Origin: Epiperipatus broadwayi
Taxonomy: Eukaryota; Onychophora; Udeonychophora; Euonychophora; Peripatidae
NCBI GenBank assembly: GCA_028023455.1
Contig: JAQFVV010000207.1
Span: 2,003,243-2,067,242 of the forward strand
Direction: 5' to 3'
Length of the DNA stretch: 64,000 nucleotides
Every line of letters starts with the position of its first letter. Within the stretch, counting starts at the first letter, position 1. Shown in pieces: positions 1 through 10,862 of the stretch. Below the pieces are notes generated by a model that saw only the letters and a program-made list of their open reading frames with translations, was not told where the DNA came from and did no database searches. The translations under genes were made by a program, and so were the position numbers.

Positions 1-1262
1 TTTAATGATAATCAAAATATGTCTTTAAAGGGTGGTTAAAATATCTTTAATATATAAAAGGTTTTTTTTTTTTCAGCTGTATAAATAGAATTATGATACT
101 TTTGAAAAATGCATATATTCTCAAAAAGATGTAAAATGACCATAGTTATCAAATAACAATATCACTTTGCTTTTTTATCCATTATTCAATCATTAAAATT
201 TTACCTTAACATTCATTTTATTATTTATGTGAGAAGAAAAAATCATATTTTTAAAAATCAAACTTCATTACCTAATAAAATTTCATGATTTATTAATGCT
301 GTGTCCCAGCTTTCGCCGAATGATCAACAATATTAACTTGGTTTAGTAACAGAGACCAGGTGTGCAATATAATAGTTTAATGTACACAAAATAGTTTAAC
401 ATCCATATTATAGCTACATACAATATAATATGGAAAACTAACTACAACAGTTGGGGATCTTAATATCCTAATGCTCCTCTCATACCCAAAGTTAAAAGTT
501 TATAAGTAAAGTACATACTACCTACGATAGGCATAAAGTTATCCATGAAGAGCCCAATTGGGCATGGTAAAATAATAAAAAATCAGTACAATTTTTTTAA
601 AGTCCTAGTCGGCTGGATTATCTACAGGTGTCAATTACCTGGGATATTCTGTTCTCTTGAACACATACCCATCAGCACTCTAGCAGAAAAGACTTTGAGA
701 GTCTTTTGACTTTTGTTTTTATACCTGTCATGTCTCGGTCTCATTTTCTTTTATTGTATTTTTGGAGTAGTTGGTAACCCGTATCTGTCAGATGTACGAT
801 CCGGGTTTCACTGACTTGTTTTGTTTTATATACGCTAGTTGTTTTAGTTAAGAAATCAGCTTGACAATCTATAACCGTTATCAATTGTTATTACTCTGTA
901 TTCATATATAACAATTAATATGACCAGAAAAAAAATTTAATTGTCAATTTCATGTTTTACAGTTGTTTAAACCCATAACAAATATTTTTGTAATACAATT
1001 TACTTTTAATTCCCTTTACATTTTAATCTTGAAGCACAATGGCAGGTCTACTTTAATATAGACAGCTTATTTTTACATGCTACTGCTAACTATAACTTAT
1101 AGCATCAGATACTGTTATTTTGTCATTAGTCTTTTTTTGTCCTAAATAAAATACTAATCCGAGTTCATTAATGATCTGGCAAAAATTTAGTATTAACAAA
1201 ACAATCTTAGCCAATTATTATCAACATATATATTAGAGTCTCCCAAAAAAAAATTCTGTTAG
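1..1262. other. AT-rich non-coding stretch
   Basis: I see no convincing reading frame, RNA gene or long repeat here. The only local structure is a short hairpin whose arms AACCCG (776-781) and CGGGTT (802-807) enclose about 20 bases; it has no known role. Confidence 0.5.
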
Positions 1263-1748
1263 ATGGCAGGCAGTAATATCCAATTTGAAAGAGAATGTGG
1301 AGATATAATTGCAAGGGAAAATAGAAACAGGTATGTAAGAGTATGTTTTTCGGGAGCTAAAATTAGGGATGTTACAGATAAAGTAAAGAAGCAAAGGAAT
1401 AGAGATGTATATGTTATGGTAGGGACTAATAATTTATCATAGTCATCAGAGAGAGTAATGGGTGAGTACACAGAACTGATTAGGAATTTGAGAATGGTTA
1501 AAGGAAGAGTAGGAATAGTTGGATTATTACCAAGATTTGATAAAAGGTATATGTTAGATAGGGGGTGTTCTATAAATGAGAGATTGAAAGAATTGTGTGA
1601 GAGAAATGATGTTACATTTGTGGATGTATGGGATTTTTTTATTGGGAAGAGGGAGTTATTTGGTAAAGATGGGTTGCACTTAGGAAAACAAGGAAGTGAA
1701 GTTTTAGGGAGTGTGATTTATAAAGAATATAGTTTGGGAAACTTGTAA
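1263..1748 (+). pseudogene. SGNH/GDSL hydrolase-like domain, one nonsense codon
   Basis: From ATG 1263 one frame runs to the stop at 1746-1748, about 161 codons, broken only by TAG at 1440-1442. It reads as an SGNH-hydrolase (esterase-like) fold. Seen in order: a block with VCFSGAKIRDV (about residues 30-40), VMVGTNNL (about 51-58; the Gly-x-Asn block, with N where GTND is usual), a segment with GIVGLLPRFD, then FVDVWDFF, and DGLHL (about 139-143), which supplies the conserved Asp-x-x-His. The N-terminal GDS serine block is not visible, so the gene is 5'-truncated or diverged. Domains of this kind occur in animal retroelements and in expanded families of retroelement origin; that origin here is inference. 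A second frame overlaps its 3' end. I am fairly sure of the fold and unsure of the parent element. Confidence 0.7.
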
Positions 1749-1938
1749 AGGGGGTGGGATTTTAAATTGTAGTGTTATTAAAAAGAAGAAAAATGGATGG
1801 GATGTAAGGATTAAACAAAGGGCAGTTGATTTAGATATAAATGTAGATGTGGAGAGGGAATGGGTCTGTAAAATTAATAGTAAGCAAGTTATTTATAAGC
1901 ATAATGGAGAAGAAAGAATAAAAATTGAATGTATATAA
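1717..1938 (+). pseudogene. Unrecognised reading frame overlapping the SGNH remnant
   Basis: In the +1 frame relative to the SGNH remnant, about 73 codons stay open from 1717 to TAA 1936-1938. The frame has no ATG. The translation is charged and looks protein-like (it includes NGWDVRIKQRAVDLDINVDV and EREWVCKINSKQV), which is unlike the random AT-rich frames around it. It could be the C-terminal continuation of the same protein after a frameshift, or the next ORF of a retroelement. I do not recognise the family. Confidence 0.4.
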
Positions 1939-2470
1939 TTGGGCTAGGAATTATACGATAATATCTAATAATAATAAGTGATTAGTCATATCCATGAATG
2001 AATTTATTTAAAGTGTTTGGTATCAAAATTGTGCATATGAAAAGTTTGACACTTATAAATCAAATTGTATTTATTGTGTATATGCACATACATACACACG
2101 CACACATAGAAAGAAAACACATTTCTTAGAAATTGGTCACAATACTTACAAATTTAGAAACATATGATTTGAGACCCTTGAAGGATTCTTTTCAAATATT
2201 AAAACAAACCAATTGGTTAAAGTCAATTAATTGCGAAATTGAAAAGAATAAACATTTTGTTAATCCATATATCCTGAATATTAAACTACTTCATTGCTCA
2301 ATCTCATTTTCTGCTTCATGCAATTTTTTAAAAAAAACTTGATCTTGAAAATAAGGATGCTATTTCATAAAAATATTTTATTTATATTATATAACCATAA
2401 AAACATAAAATAGTATATATATAGCTAAAAAATTATTTTTAGGTATGAACCGTGTATTATTTTGCCTTAC
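1939..2470. other. AT-rich non-coding stretch
   Basis: No supported gene. A short CA-rich patch (2083-2107) is the only low-complexity run. The 69-codon frame at 2133-2342 has no recognisable features. Confidence 0.5.
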
Positions 2471-2511
2471 AATTCGATATTTCGACGGACTAGCAACGGC
2501 CATTATCAAGG
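2471..2511 (-). mobile_element. Penelope-like 3'-end remnant with hammerhead-like core
   Basis: Read on the minus strand, the segment gives CTTGATAATGG, then a stem region with a GTTGCTAG loop, then CCGTCGAAATATCG. This is the layout of the conserved 3'-terminal region of many Penelope-like elements: a (C)TGATGA-like strand, stem II, then a GAAA strand. The first core strand is degenerate (TTGATAA rather than CTGATGA), so no ribozyme activity should be assumed. No RT coding sequence adjoins it, so it would be a severely truncated insert. The call rests on recalled family layout, not on a search. Confidence 0.4.
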
Positions 2512-2858
2512 TTAACTTTTGAAAGAACAATCATTAGATCTCAAAGAATAACATCATATAGCCATGAAAATATTAAATATAATATATATAAATATTGTAG
2601 CTTTATATTTTGGTACCAATGCTATCATGGTCTAAAAAGTATGAATTGTTAAAAAAAAATTATTGATTATATATCTCATAATGGATATGATGATCAAGTG
2701 ATAGCTGTAAAACCAAGGGAAAACTTCCATAAGGTAAATGTGCAAGGGGATAATAATTTGTACTTTTTTTAAGACTTCAAATATTAAGTTTTGAATATTT
2801 TCAAATATTAAATATTTAATTCTAAGAAATAATACTCCTTTATGTTGTTTATCTTGTA
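2512..2858. other. AT-rich non-coding stretch
   Basis: Nothing supported apart from A/T runs. Confidence 0.5.
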
Positions 2859-3068
2859 ATCAATGAAATATAATATAAATCTTTATTATATAATAATAAC
2901 AACTTGTAAATACATCGCTATATACGTGTTAGTATTAATACGAGGTATCATATTGAGAAGGGTAAAAAAATTAGAATTACCGAAAAAGGCTTTTATATAT
3001 ATATTCTGTTGATGTATTTACAAATTGTTATTATTATATAATAAAGATTTATTTTATATTTCATTGAT
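2859..3068. repeat. Inverted-repeat (MITE-like) insert
   Basis: The arm 2859-2916 is the near-perfect reverse complement of 3011-3068, with a spacer of about 94 bases. Each arm contains the stretch represented by TTATTATATAATA and ends in TACATC or GATGTA. The size and structure fit a small non-autonomous DNA element or a decayed foldback. No target duplication is clear in the AT-rich flanks and there is no coding capacity. Confidence 0.6.
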
Positions 3069-5811
3069 ATTAAATATTGCATTTTTTTATAACAATTTAA
3101 CAAACACTTGGTGAATTGTTTTAGCAATGGCTATAAATCCATGTATATGAACAATAGTGTTTGTGAATAAACAATGAGATCATAAATAGCCAAAGTTTGT
3201 TAAATTGGAATGTTTACAACAAATTCAAAATGAATAAATTGTCGATTAAATCAGCAGAAATGCTATTATTTAAAAATATATAAAATTTTGTTGCATTCAT
3301 GTAAATGTGCAGTTGCTTGTGTAAATAATATTCACAAAATTAAGAAAATGTGCTAGAAAGATTAACAAAACAATTACTACAAAAATTAAATGACATCAAA
3401 GAAAGAGATTTGAAGTTAGCTCCTCACTTTATAGTAAATTCCACATGGTATCTTATTAATATTGGACATTCCACTCTAAAAGAGTGAATTATTTTTCTCC
3501 TTTTTAAGTAAATTAAAATGTATTGCCAAATTTAATAAGTTATTTTACCATTTTCTTTTATTGTAAACATAGTTGAATAAACCTGTATTTGATAACAAAA
3601 AAACAATTACTAAAATCGTAGATAATTAAATGTTTAAAGTTATTAAATATTTTTAAAATAAAAGAATATAATACTTAATGAAATTATTGATGTTAAAGTT
3701 TTAATAAAATTTTATTACTCTAATAATGTCTGTTGGCAAATATTTATTGCTCTAATAAGAAATGTTAATAAATGAATAAATGCATTTTCATTTATTTGTT
3801 TAGAAAAAAATAATAATAAATAATTTTTTATTATATTATTGTTTTATATTTAAAAAATGAATACACTTTCGTGCTTCATTTGAGAGAAAAACTATAGGAT
3901 CTCATCTGATTATTTACTGTGTTATTGAGTCGCCCCGGAAATCAACTACCAAGGGAGATGCACTGTGGAAAATTTTGATATCATAAGAGAAAACCTATAA
4001 ATACCAGTAAATCAAATGAGAGGTCACTCTATAAAAATTGCGGTGTAGTATAAGATTGTCTGTTTTTATCCAAAATCGCCATTTTTGTAGCTACATACCC
4101 AAAGTTTGATGGGGTAAAAAACATCTAGGTGTCTATTTTAGATGGTCAACTCTGTACTCCATTTCAGTAACAGTGATGGATATATATTAAACTAAAATAT
4201 AAAAGCAAAAGTAACGGCATTTTTTAAATATTTTCAATTAAGAAAATTTGAAATTTGCAATATTGAAATTCTAGACTATCCAGACTAAAATTTGTTTAAA
4301 GGAATAAACAGCTAAATTGTGTTTCTTCAATTTCAAAGGAATATGCTTTTAATATGTATTACAATAACTAAATGGTCAACATGAATAGGATGACATCATT
4401 GGCACTAATGTGGGGTTTGAATGTTCCATCATCAGATTTTTAATGAAATGGATGACTGAAGAGTTGTGGGTTGGAGTAGTTTGAAGCCTGTCCATTAAAG
4501 TATGAAGATTGGCTATCTTAATATAAAGCTGAGCACTGATTGTATATATGTGTGAGCATAGTAATCTGGACCAACTGATGATTGCTGGTTTAGCATGAAA
4601 TATGTATATTGGTGATTATTTATCTTTCCAACATGTGTATGATCAGGTGTGTCAGCAATATGAGATAGCATGAAGAGTTGAGGTTTATGTGAAAGTCTGA
4701 GATTGAATCCCTTATATTACATTATATAGATGCAGCTTTGTGTAAGCCTGTATACTGTATTAATAACATTTTGAGTGATTATACCAGAACTTTATCTAAT
4801 AAAGATAGCTTTTGGCAAAGAATATTGGAAATGCCTCACACATATAAAGGAATAAATAATATATTGTGATCGAATAGAAATGATTGAAATAATTTTCTTT
4901 AAAACATCATAAGTATGAAAGTGGTCTAGTGATCAGAGTACTTGTCTGAACAAAGAGTTACTTAGAGATTTTAAGTTTATACAAGTGACTATCAAAAGAA
5001 TTAAGGAAATTATCAAAAGAATTAAGGAGATTAAGAGAATTCAAAATATACATAAATATTTTTCAAAATGAGTTAATTTGATTGTGATACTTTTAATCTT
5101 CAATAAACTTGAATAATAGTGGTACAAATCATTAAATGTATTGTCATTAGTATCATTGATAAATTTGGGAATGTTGATATTGAATTGCCATGTAAACTTT
5201 ATATGAACAATGTATTAGTTAATTATGTTTTTATGAATAGTTTAATAAATTATTAGAGTAGTAATTATACTAAATATAACCATAAAGCTCTGTTAAAAAT
5301 CCAAGTAGTATATTTTATATTCAATATGTAAATGCATAGTTTGATAAATAAATAAGCATGAAATACAAATTAAATCATTATTAGTGGGGAGAGTTTTTTT
5401 GACCCTCATTGTTGAAATTTATTTAAAATATAAATATTAAGTTATAAATTTTATTGTTCCTTTCTCGATCCATGTTTGAGAAAAACTATCTATAAAAAAT
5501 AGTATATTTTTCAGGATAAAGATTATTTATATTTGGTTTACCAAATACTATTGAATTAATTTAAAATTAGAAGTTAAGATTTGCTATTGTGATATCATTT
5601 ATATGCATGTACCAATAGTATGGTAGAGAAGTATTAAAATACTCTATTGCATACGTATGTAAAACAGATGTTACAATAATAAAATTTGAATTCAAATTCG
5701 ATTGGATAAAGAAATTAACACATGTGTAAGTATTAAATTTATAGTTTTGAGATATTTAATCATATGTTTAATGTAAAAGTGGGATGAAATATTGCAATAT
5801 ATATATATATA
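3069..5811. other. AT-rich non-coding stretch
   Basis: I see no supportable gene, RNA or mobile element. The region from about 3890 to 4160 is slightly less AT-rich and includes GAGTCGCCCCGGAAATCAAC, but no frame or repeat partner was found. Confidence 0.45.
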
Positions 5812-6138
5812 TATAATCAAAACTACCCCAAATCCAAAATTCAATCAGACCAGCATAAAAATAATATTAAAACACAACCAAAGGTTTCACTGCTACAAGC
5901 AGACTTCTCAAGGGTAAAAAAACTACACAATATATATAATATTAAAAATTACCAATAAATCCATTCACTTCCCATCCACCCTTAGCAGACTTCTCAAGTG
6001 TAAAGAACTACAAAAACTACACAATATATATAATATTAAAAATTACCCACAAATCCATTCACTAACCTTTGGTTGTGTTTTAATATTATTTTTATGCTGG
6101 TCTGGTTGAATTTTGGATTTGGGGTAGTTTTGATTATA
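5812..6138. mobile_element. Small inverted-repeat element, probably Penelope 3'-end derived
   Basis: Left arm 5812-5886 and right arm 6064-6138 are near-perfect inverted copies of about 75 bases (outer end TATAATCAAAACTACCCC). The middle holds a tandem pair of about 88 bases (from about 5899 and 5986), each beginning CAGACTTCTCAAG. On the minus strand the left half reads GAAGTCTGCTTGTAGCAG followed by TGAAACC, which resembles the stem II-GAAA part of Penelope 3' ends. The right arm then repeats the downstream tail in the opposite direction. It sits between (TA)n runs. A MITE unrelated to Penelope is the alternative. Confidence 0.55.
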
Positions 6139-6164
6139 TATTGACTAGTTCAGCTTTATGCTTG

Positions 6165-6244
<80 letters not shown>
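6165..6244. repeat. (TA)n microsatellite
   Basis: About 80 bases of uninterrupted TA dinucleotide just downstream of the inverted-repeat element. Confidence 0.95.
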
Positions 6245-6247
<3 letters not shown>

Positions 6248-6279
6248 CTATACACCATATATCCTTTTAAAAAGAGCCC

Positions 6280-6418
6280 AAAACATTTGTCTTTATTAGT
6301 CAAGCATTGTTAGCTGAGAGGTCATCATACCCGCCTTGCAGGCAAGTGGTTGGTTGCAGACAGGTGTGGGTTCATGTCCCATCCAATGCTATGACATATG
6401 AGAAAACATTTGTCTTTA
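6280..6418 (+). mobile_element. tRNA-derived SINE-like insertion with 16-bp target duplication
   Basis: AAAACATTTGTCTTTA occurs at 6280-6295 and again at 6403-6418, directly flanking a unit of about 107 bases. Inside it, 6303-6390 is tRNA-like: 7-bp acceptor arms AGCATTG (6303-6309) and CAATGCT (6384-6390), an A-box-like TAGCTGAGAGG, a CTTGCAG anticodon-loop-like segment and a B-box-like GGTTCATGTCC inside a 5-bp T-arm. The D arm does not pair well and one base is extra before the acceptor 3' strand, so this is not a functional tRNA. The direct repeats imply LINE-machinery retrotransposition. There is no obvious tail, so it may be a tRNA retropseudogene rather than a SINE family member. Confidence 0.65.
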
Positions 6419-7159
6419 GTATTGGCCATCACTTGAAGATAATTCACATTATAAATATTTGTTTTTAATATTTGTTGTCATATAGTGCTCATTTGTATTT
6501 TAGTATTATATATTTTGTTTTGTTATTTACATAAAATAAACAATTTTCTTATTTTTATTAAAGTGTAAATTAGTATTCTTTGATACCAAATTTAAGTTCA
6601 GGCCAAGATATCACACAGCTGATTCATTTAAGGTTATTTAAATATTTTATTATATTTATTCTTTGAATTCAATAAGTTAAAAGTAAAATATGTCCCTAAA
6701 AATCTCTCATGAGCATATTCATCTTGATAGTAGTAAATACTTATTAAAGAAAAGCCCTGAGATAAATCTTACAGTAAGTCTTAATGAATATTTATTAATA
6801 GAAACTCTAAAGTCAATGAATAAATAAAACACAATTATGTAAGCATGAAATCATTTAATAATAAACCAATGACTGTTGAAATATTATAAAAAATTATATA
6901 TTGTATTTTAAAAATTTAGTAGTCAATATTTACTTCCCTAAGAAATTACATATTTACAATGATTATTTATTTTGTTTGAAACTTTAGTGACTGCATTTGT
7001 GTCTGTTAGAATCTTATAAAGACTCAACCATATGCAAATACATTTTCAGTAAGCAGAAATGTAACCACTTTCTCCCACTCCAATTTTCATTTCTAGAACA
7101 GTTAAACCCTTACTTACTGAATCTCTTCAACACAATGTTTGATTTAGGTTGCAATATAT
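6419..7159. other. AT-rich non-coding stretch
   Basis: No supported gene or repeat partner. It ends against the 5' LTR of element E4. Confidence 0.5.
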
Positions 7160-8290
7160 TGAAACAAGAATGATGTTTCACATGTGTATTTATTCTAAGA
7201 GCTATTTACCTTCCCACCTTAAAAAATGTCAAATGTATAAAAAAGCCGATCTTATATTTTTTCTAGAAAACTATAGCAATAAGTTTAGTTTATGACTTTA
7301 CAAGAAAATCATTATTTTCTATAACTGAGAAAAAAATAAAGTGAAACCTTCATTATTGATTTCATAATTTTAGATTATGTTTTAAATATATCACTCATAT
7401 TTATTTAAAGCTGCCATTTATTAAAAATGTTACATTTTTAATTTTTGGAATGATGTTGTCATATAAAGTGTGATAATAGCTTGAGGCAGTCTTAATAAAT
7501 TGGAAAACATGGCTTAATCCTCCTGGTTCATTATCTTTCCCACAAAAAGCATTATCCAATCCTTATGAAGAAAAAAGCACTCAGGCTTAAATGAAAGCTG
7601 TGGAACAAATAAGAGACAGTAGGCAAGGCTGTTTAATCAATCCAGGGATGAGAATATATATAGTTGAGTTGGAAGTTCACAGCAGTTTTTCAAAGAGTTT
7701 TTCAAAGATTTTGTAGAGATATTTTTAAAGTAAATTTTAAAGAAGATAAGGTTTTAATCTGAAAAAAAGATTTTAAGAGCAATTAAAGAACCACTGTTAA
7801 TGATGAAAAAGGAAAACATTAATAAGGAAATAATAACAATGGGAGGCTAGGCAATCACAGCTTCTCTTCATCCAAAATCCATGGTACTCCAAGATTTTCC
7901 AGGGTAACATCATGAAAGTGAATAATGCCATTCAACTTAAATAAAACAACCCCTTTTTGATGGAACAGACTGGGTAAAAAATGAAGGTAACAATTTTATT
8001 CAATATTTATATGTGTTTATAAAAGTCCAAACAAAACATCTTTCTAAAAAAAAAATTATGAATAAAGGTAGCTATGTAAAAATACGTTTTAATAATAATA
8101 AATTGTGAATACTAGATGCTTACAGTCTCTATGGTGCTACATCTTCTGATGAGCAGGAAATATTGCTGTAGGGTGAGTTAATATTTGCATTGGGGAATGC
8201 CAATTGATAGTTCCTTCCTGCAACATGCTCATCAGGAAATTGTTACAACCGAGGTAATAAAGGGGTTGTATGTATGGTGATCTGGTTACA
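7160..8290 (+). mobile_element. 5' LTR of element E4
   Basis: This 1131-base unit begins TGAAACAAGAATG and ends TCTGGTTACA (TG...CA). It is repeated almost base for base at 10863-11972 until that copy is interrupted. A tRNA-Lys-like primer-binding site starts one or two bases after the CA end, and a polypurine tract precedes the second copy, which together identify an LTR pair on the plus strand. Near the 3' end, CTGATGAGCA (8146-8155) and TGCTCATCAG (8226-8235) form a perfect 10-bp inverted repeat. The left flank ends ATAT; the matching right flank was lost with the end of the second copy. Confidence 0.8.
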
Positions 8291-8291
8291 T

Positions 8292-8312
8292 TTGTTGCCC
8301 TACGGTGAGGCC
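8292..8312 (+). promoter_or_regulatory. Primer-binding site of E4 (tRNA-Lys-like)
   Basis: TTGTTGCCCTACGGTGAGGC follows the 5' LTR at once. It aligns with TGGCGCCCAACGTGGGGC, the complement of the 3' end of animal tRNA-Lys(CUU), with several mismatches and keeping GCCC, ACG and GGC. Mismatches probably reflect age. Confidence 0.6.
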
Positions 8313-8649
8313 TTATCTAGCTAGCCTATCCATAGGTATAAGACATCTAGAAATGTGTAATAAGAAAAAGAAGAAATGGAAAAGGCATAAGCAGATCATG
8401 ATTATGTGATGTGAACAGTGCATATGATGCAGTGATGTGATTTATTCAAAAAGGGTGGAAAAATGAAAAAGAACATAAAAATGAATGGCATAAATGATAG
8501 ATAAAGAATAAATCAGGCATTTCAAAGAAGATGGAGTTAAATCATGGTATGGATGGAGAGAGAAGCTTATCAAAATCGAAATAAAAAAGTACAAATAAAA
8601 TTTAAAAAATATATATATTGATGATAACCAGATCAAAAACAAAAAAAAG

Positions 8650-10288
8650 ATGATGAATACAGAAAGTATACAAAATCTTCCTGAGGAAGAAGATAAACAA
8701 GAAGTCAAAGCAGATGATCAAAAGCAGTCACAGAAAACAGGGGTGATATCTATATTAGTCCAGTTAATGGAAATGATAAAAGAAGATAACTCGTAAAGAG
8801 AGGAACAGAGAGAAAAAAATAACAAGAAAAGAGAGAGAAAGAGAAGAAGACAACAAGAAAAGATAGGAAGATAAAAAAGAACATAATTAACTGAGAGAAA
8901 AACCAACAAGAAAAGAGAGGAACAGAGAAGAAAACAACAAGAAAAGAGAGGAAGATAAAAAGAATATAGTGAACAGAGAGAAGAAGACAACAAAAAAAGA
9001 GAGGAATAGAGAAAAAGACAAAAGAGAATTGAAAGAACAAATCACAGAAACAATCAAAAGCCAAAATGAAAAGTTCAGCCAGTTAATAAAAGAAATGACT
9101 AACAAAATATTAAAAATTAAGGAAGAAGCTGATATTATTATACCTAAACTGTCCGGGAAAAGAATTGATTCAGAGATTATAGAAGAAATGTTACACATTG
9201 ATATTCAAAAGGAGATGTCAGAATTGATTGAAAAAAATAGTTTAGTGGAGGAACATATTAAAACAGAAAAGGAGTCACAGATTGAATTAAAGCAAATTGA
9301 AGAAATTTTAGAATTTCCAACCAAAGATATTTTAAAGGAATCACAAATTAAATATTCTATTACTGATGAAGAAAAATTTGAAATTGTTAAAAAGGAAGAA
9401 ATTGAAATTACAAAGGGTGATCTTGAAATTGTCAGTTCATCTTCTGGAAAACTTCTAATTGTGGAATATATCTCTAAAGTTGAAAAAAAGAAACAGTAAA
9501 TATGGAAGCTGAGACTGAAATAGTATCAAACACAGTAAAAGAGTTTCAAATGGATGAAAATAAATCTATTAAAGCAAAATTAAAATCTTCTGATCTTCAA
9601 GAAGATGAAAAACATGAAAATGAACATAATCAAAAACTTAAGGAACTGTCCAACATAGAAGAAAATATTTCAGAAAAATTGTTTGATATATGCTCTGAAA
9701 CAGTAACAGAGGTAGAAAGAGAAACCATAAATCTGAAAGAAAAATGTGTTAGTTTTTAGCCATATGTAAAAAACATAAACAAAAGCTCAATAAACTCAAA
9801 TCAAAAACTGAGTACAAAAAAAAGTTACAAAGACAGTTATTAAAAATATACTTGCTGATGCAGGAAAAGAAACTAAAAAAGGGTCTAAAAAGTCAGAATT
9901 TATAAATGTGAAAAAACAAGAAACTTTTACAAATAACAAAAAAACAAAAAAAAAACAATTGCTATGGCTGAAGAACCAGTCAAAAATAAACCTTTATTTA
10001 TTTCTAAAAAAAGAAGTACCACCATGGAAGAGGAACAAGAGAAATCTACAGATGGTGTTTATAATCCATACCAGACCCATGTAATTAGAAGATCAAACAG
10101 TAACAAGGATCTGCAAAGACAAGATGGAAGTGAAAAAATAAGCCACCACAGTGATTTTGAGCATGAGAAACTCCCAACAAAAAGATGATCCAGAAGTGTG
10201 TCACCTCATAATACAGGAGAGAATTATAGGAGAGCTGATTATGATCATCCATCTCCCAAGCCAGATTGTAGTTATAATTCAGAACAAT
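8650..10288 (+). pseudogene. gag: E4 gag-like coiled-coil protein, broken
   Basis: Coding-like sequence runs through several frames. ATG 8650 opens 48 codons beginning MMNTESIQNLPEEEDKQEV, an acidic N-terminus like that of the E2 gag. After the stop at 8794-8796 comes a purine-rich repeat tract, then open frames 8969-9499 (176 codons), 9502-9759 (85 codons) and 9964-10188 (74 codons), and a tail to about 10288 with DHPSPKPD. All are rich in K, E, Q and I and read as long coiled coil. The tail recalls the PVSPKPG end of the E2 gag. No capsid, zinc knuckle, protease, RT or integrase was found. It lies between a PBS and a PPT, so it is the internal region of an LTR element. The 'gag' name is by position and resemblance. 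Confidence 0.55.
8790..9050 (+). repeat. Purine-rich minisatellite inside E4 gag
   Basis: Imperfect units built from AACAAGAAAAGAGAGGAA and AGAGAAGAAGACAACA repeat with almost no pyrimidines. Translated, they give Q/E/K/R-rich coil (for example QQEKRGTEKK). Unit-number change here probably caused the frame disruption between 8796 and 8969. Apparent serine/leucine-rich frames on the other strand are shadows of this tract. Confidence 0.75.
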
Positions 10289-10848
10289 AAAATAGAGATA
10301 GCTGATGGAAGAAGTTTGTGAGTGGGATGTAGTGATGCATGAATTTGTGTTTTTCATGTCAGCATGGGTGGATGATTGAGCGAAGCTGCTTGGATGCATT
10401 GCGTTTATGATGATCTGAAGTATATGCTCGGCACTATCTAGACCTGGATGTTGAGCTTCGAGAGTAGTCCAGCAGTGTGTATATATAGGCCTTGCTCTCA
10501 TGAATAGACAAAATGAATAAACCCTTAAGACTCACAGAAGCTGAGCAGGGTTGGCTGAGTGCCAAATTGTGTTTTTTTCTCACTACTACTCTTAGTTGGA
10601 TGATCCTTCTAGGTACAAGAGAGGTAGTGCTTAAAAAATGAGATATTTTCCCATGACTTCATGGGGCAGTGTGTACTGGTAGTTTGTGCTTAGCCATCTA
10701 CTTACTTTCACATTGGAGGTTACAGTTAATGTATTCACCTTCTAGCTCATCTTACCTATTTCATCAGCAAATCTAAAACCAGTAAAGAGAAATGATGTGT
10801 AGATTATGTGGAATAAAATTATACTTCCAGGCAATTTCATCCCAAAAC
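10289..10848 (+). other. 3' untranslated part of E4
   Basis: Between the last gag-like stop and the polypurine tract I see no frame worth reporting. This is where pol would lie in an autonomous element; only about 560 bases are present and none reads as RT or integrase. Confidence 0.55.
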
Positions 10849-10862
10849 TTGGTGGGGGGTAA
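10849..10862 (+). promoter_or_regulatory. Polypurine tract of E4
   Basis: TTGGTGGGGGGTAA stands immediately before the TGAAACAGG start of the 3' LTR, the expected place for the plus-strand primer of an LTR element. Confidence 0.7.

Noticed and set aside
6303-6390. Functional tRNA gene
   Set aside because: The D arm does not pair, there is an extra base before the acceptor 3' strand, and target duplications flank the unit.
8146-8165. Hammerhead core in the E4 LTR (CTGATGA then GAAA)
   Set aside because: There is no stem II between the two core strands, and the second LTR has CTGATTA; the CTGATGAGCA is better explained by its 10-bp inverted partner at 8226-8235.
8442-9198. Ser/Leu/Phe-rich minus-strand frames
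   Set aside because: Reverse-strand shadows of the purine-rich gag minisatellite of E4.
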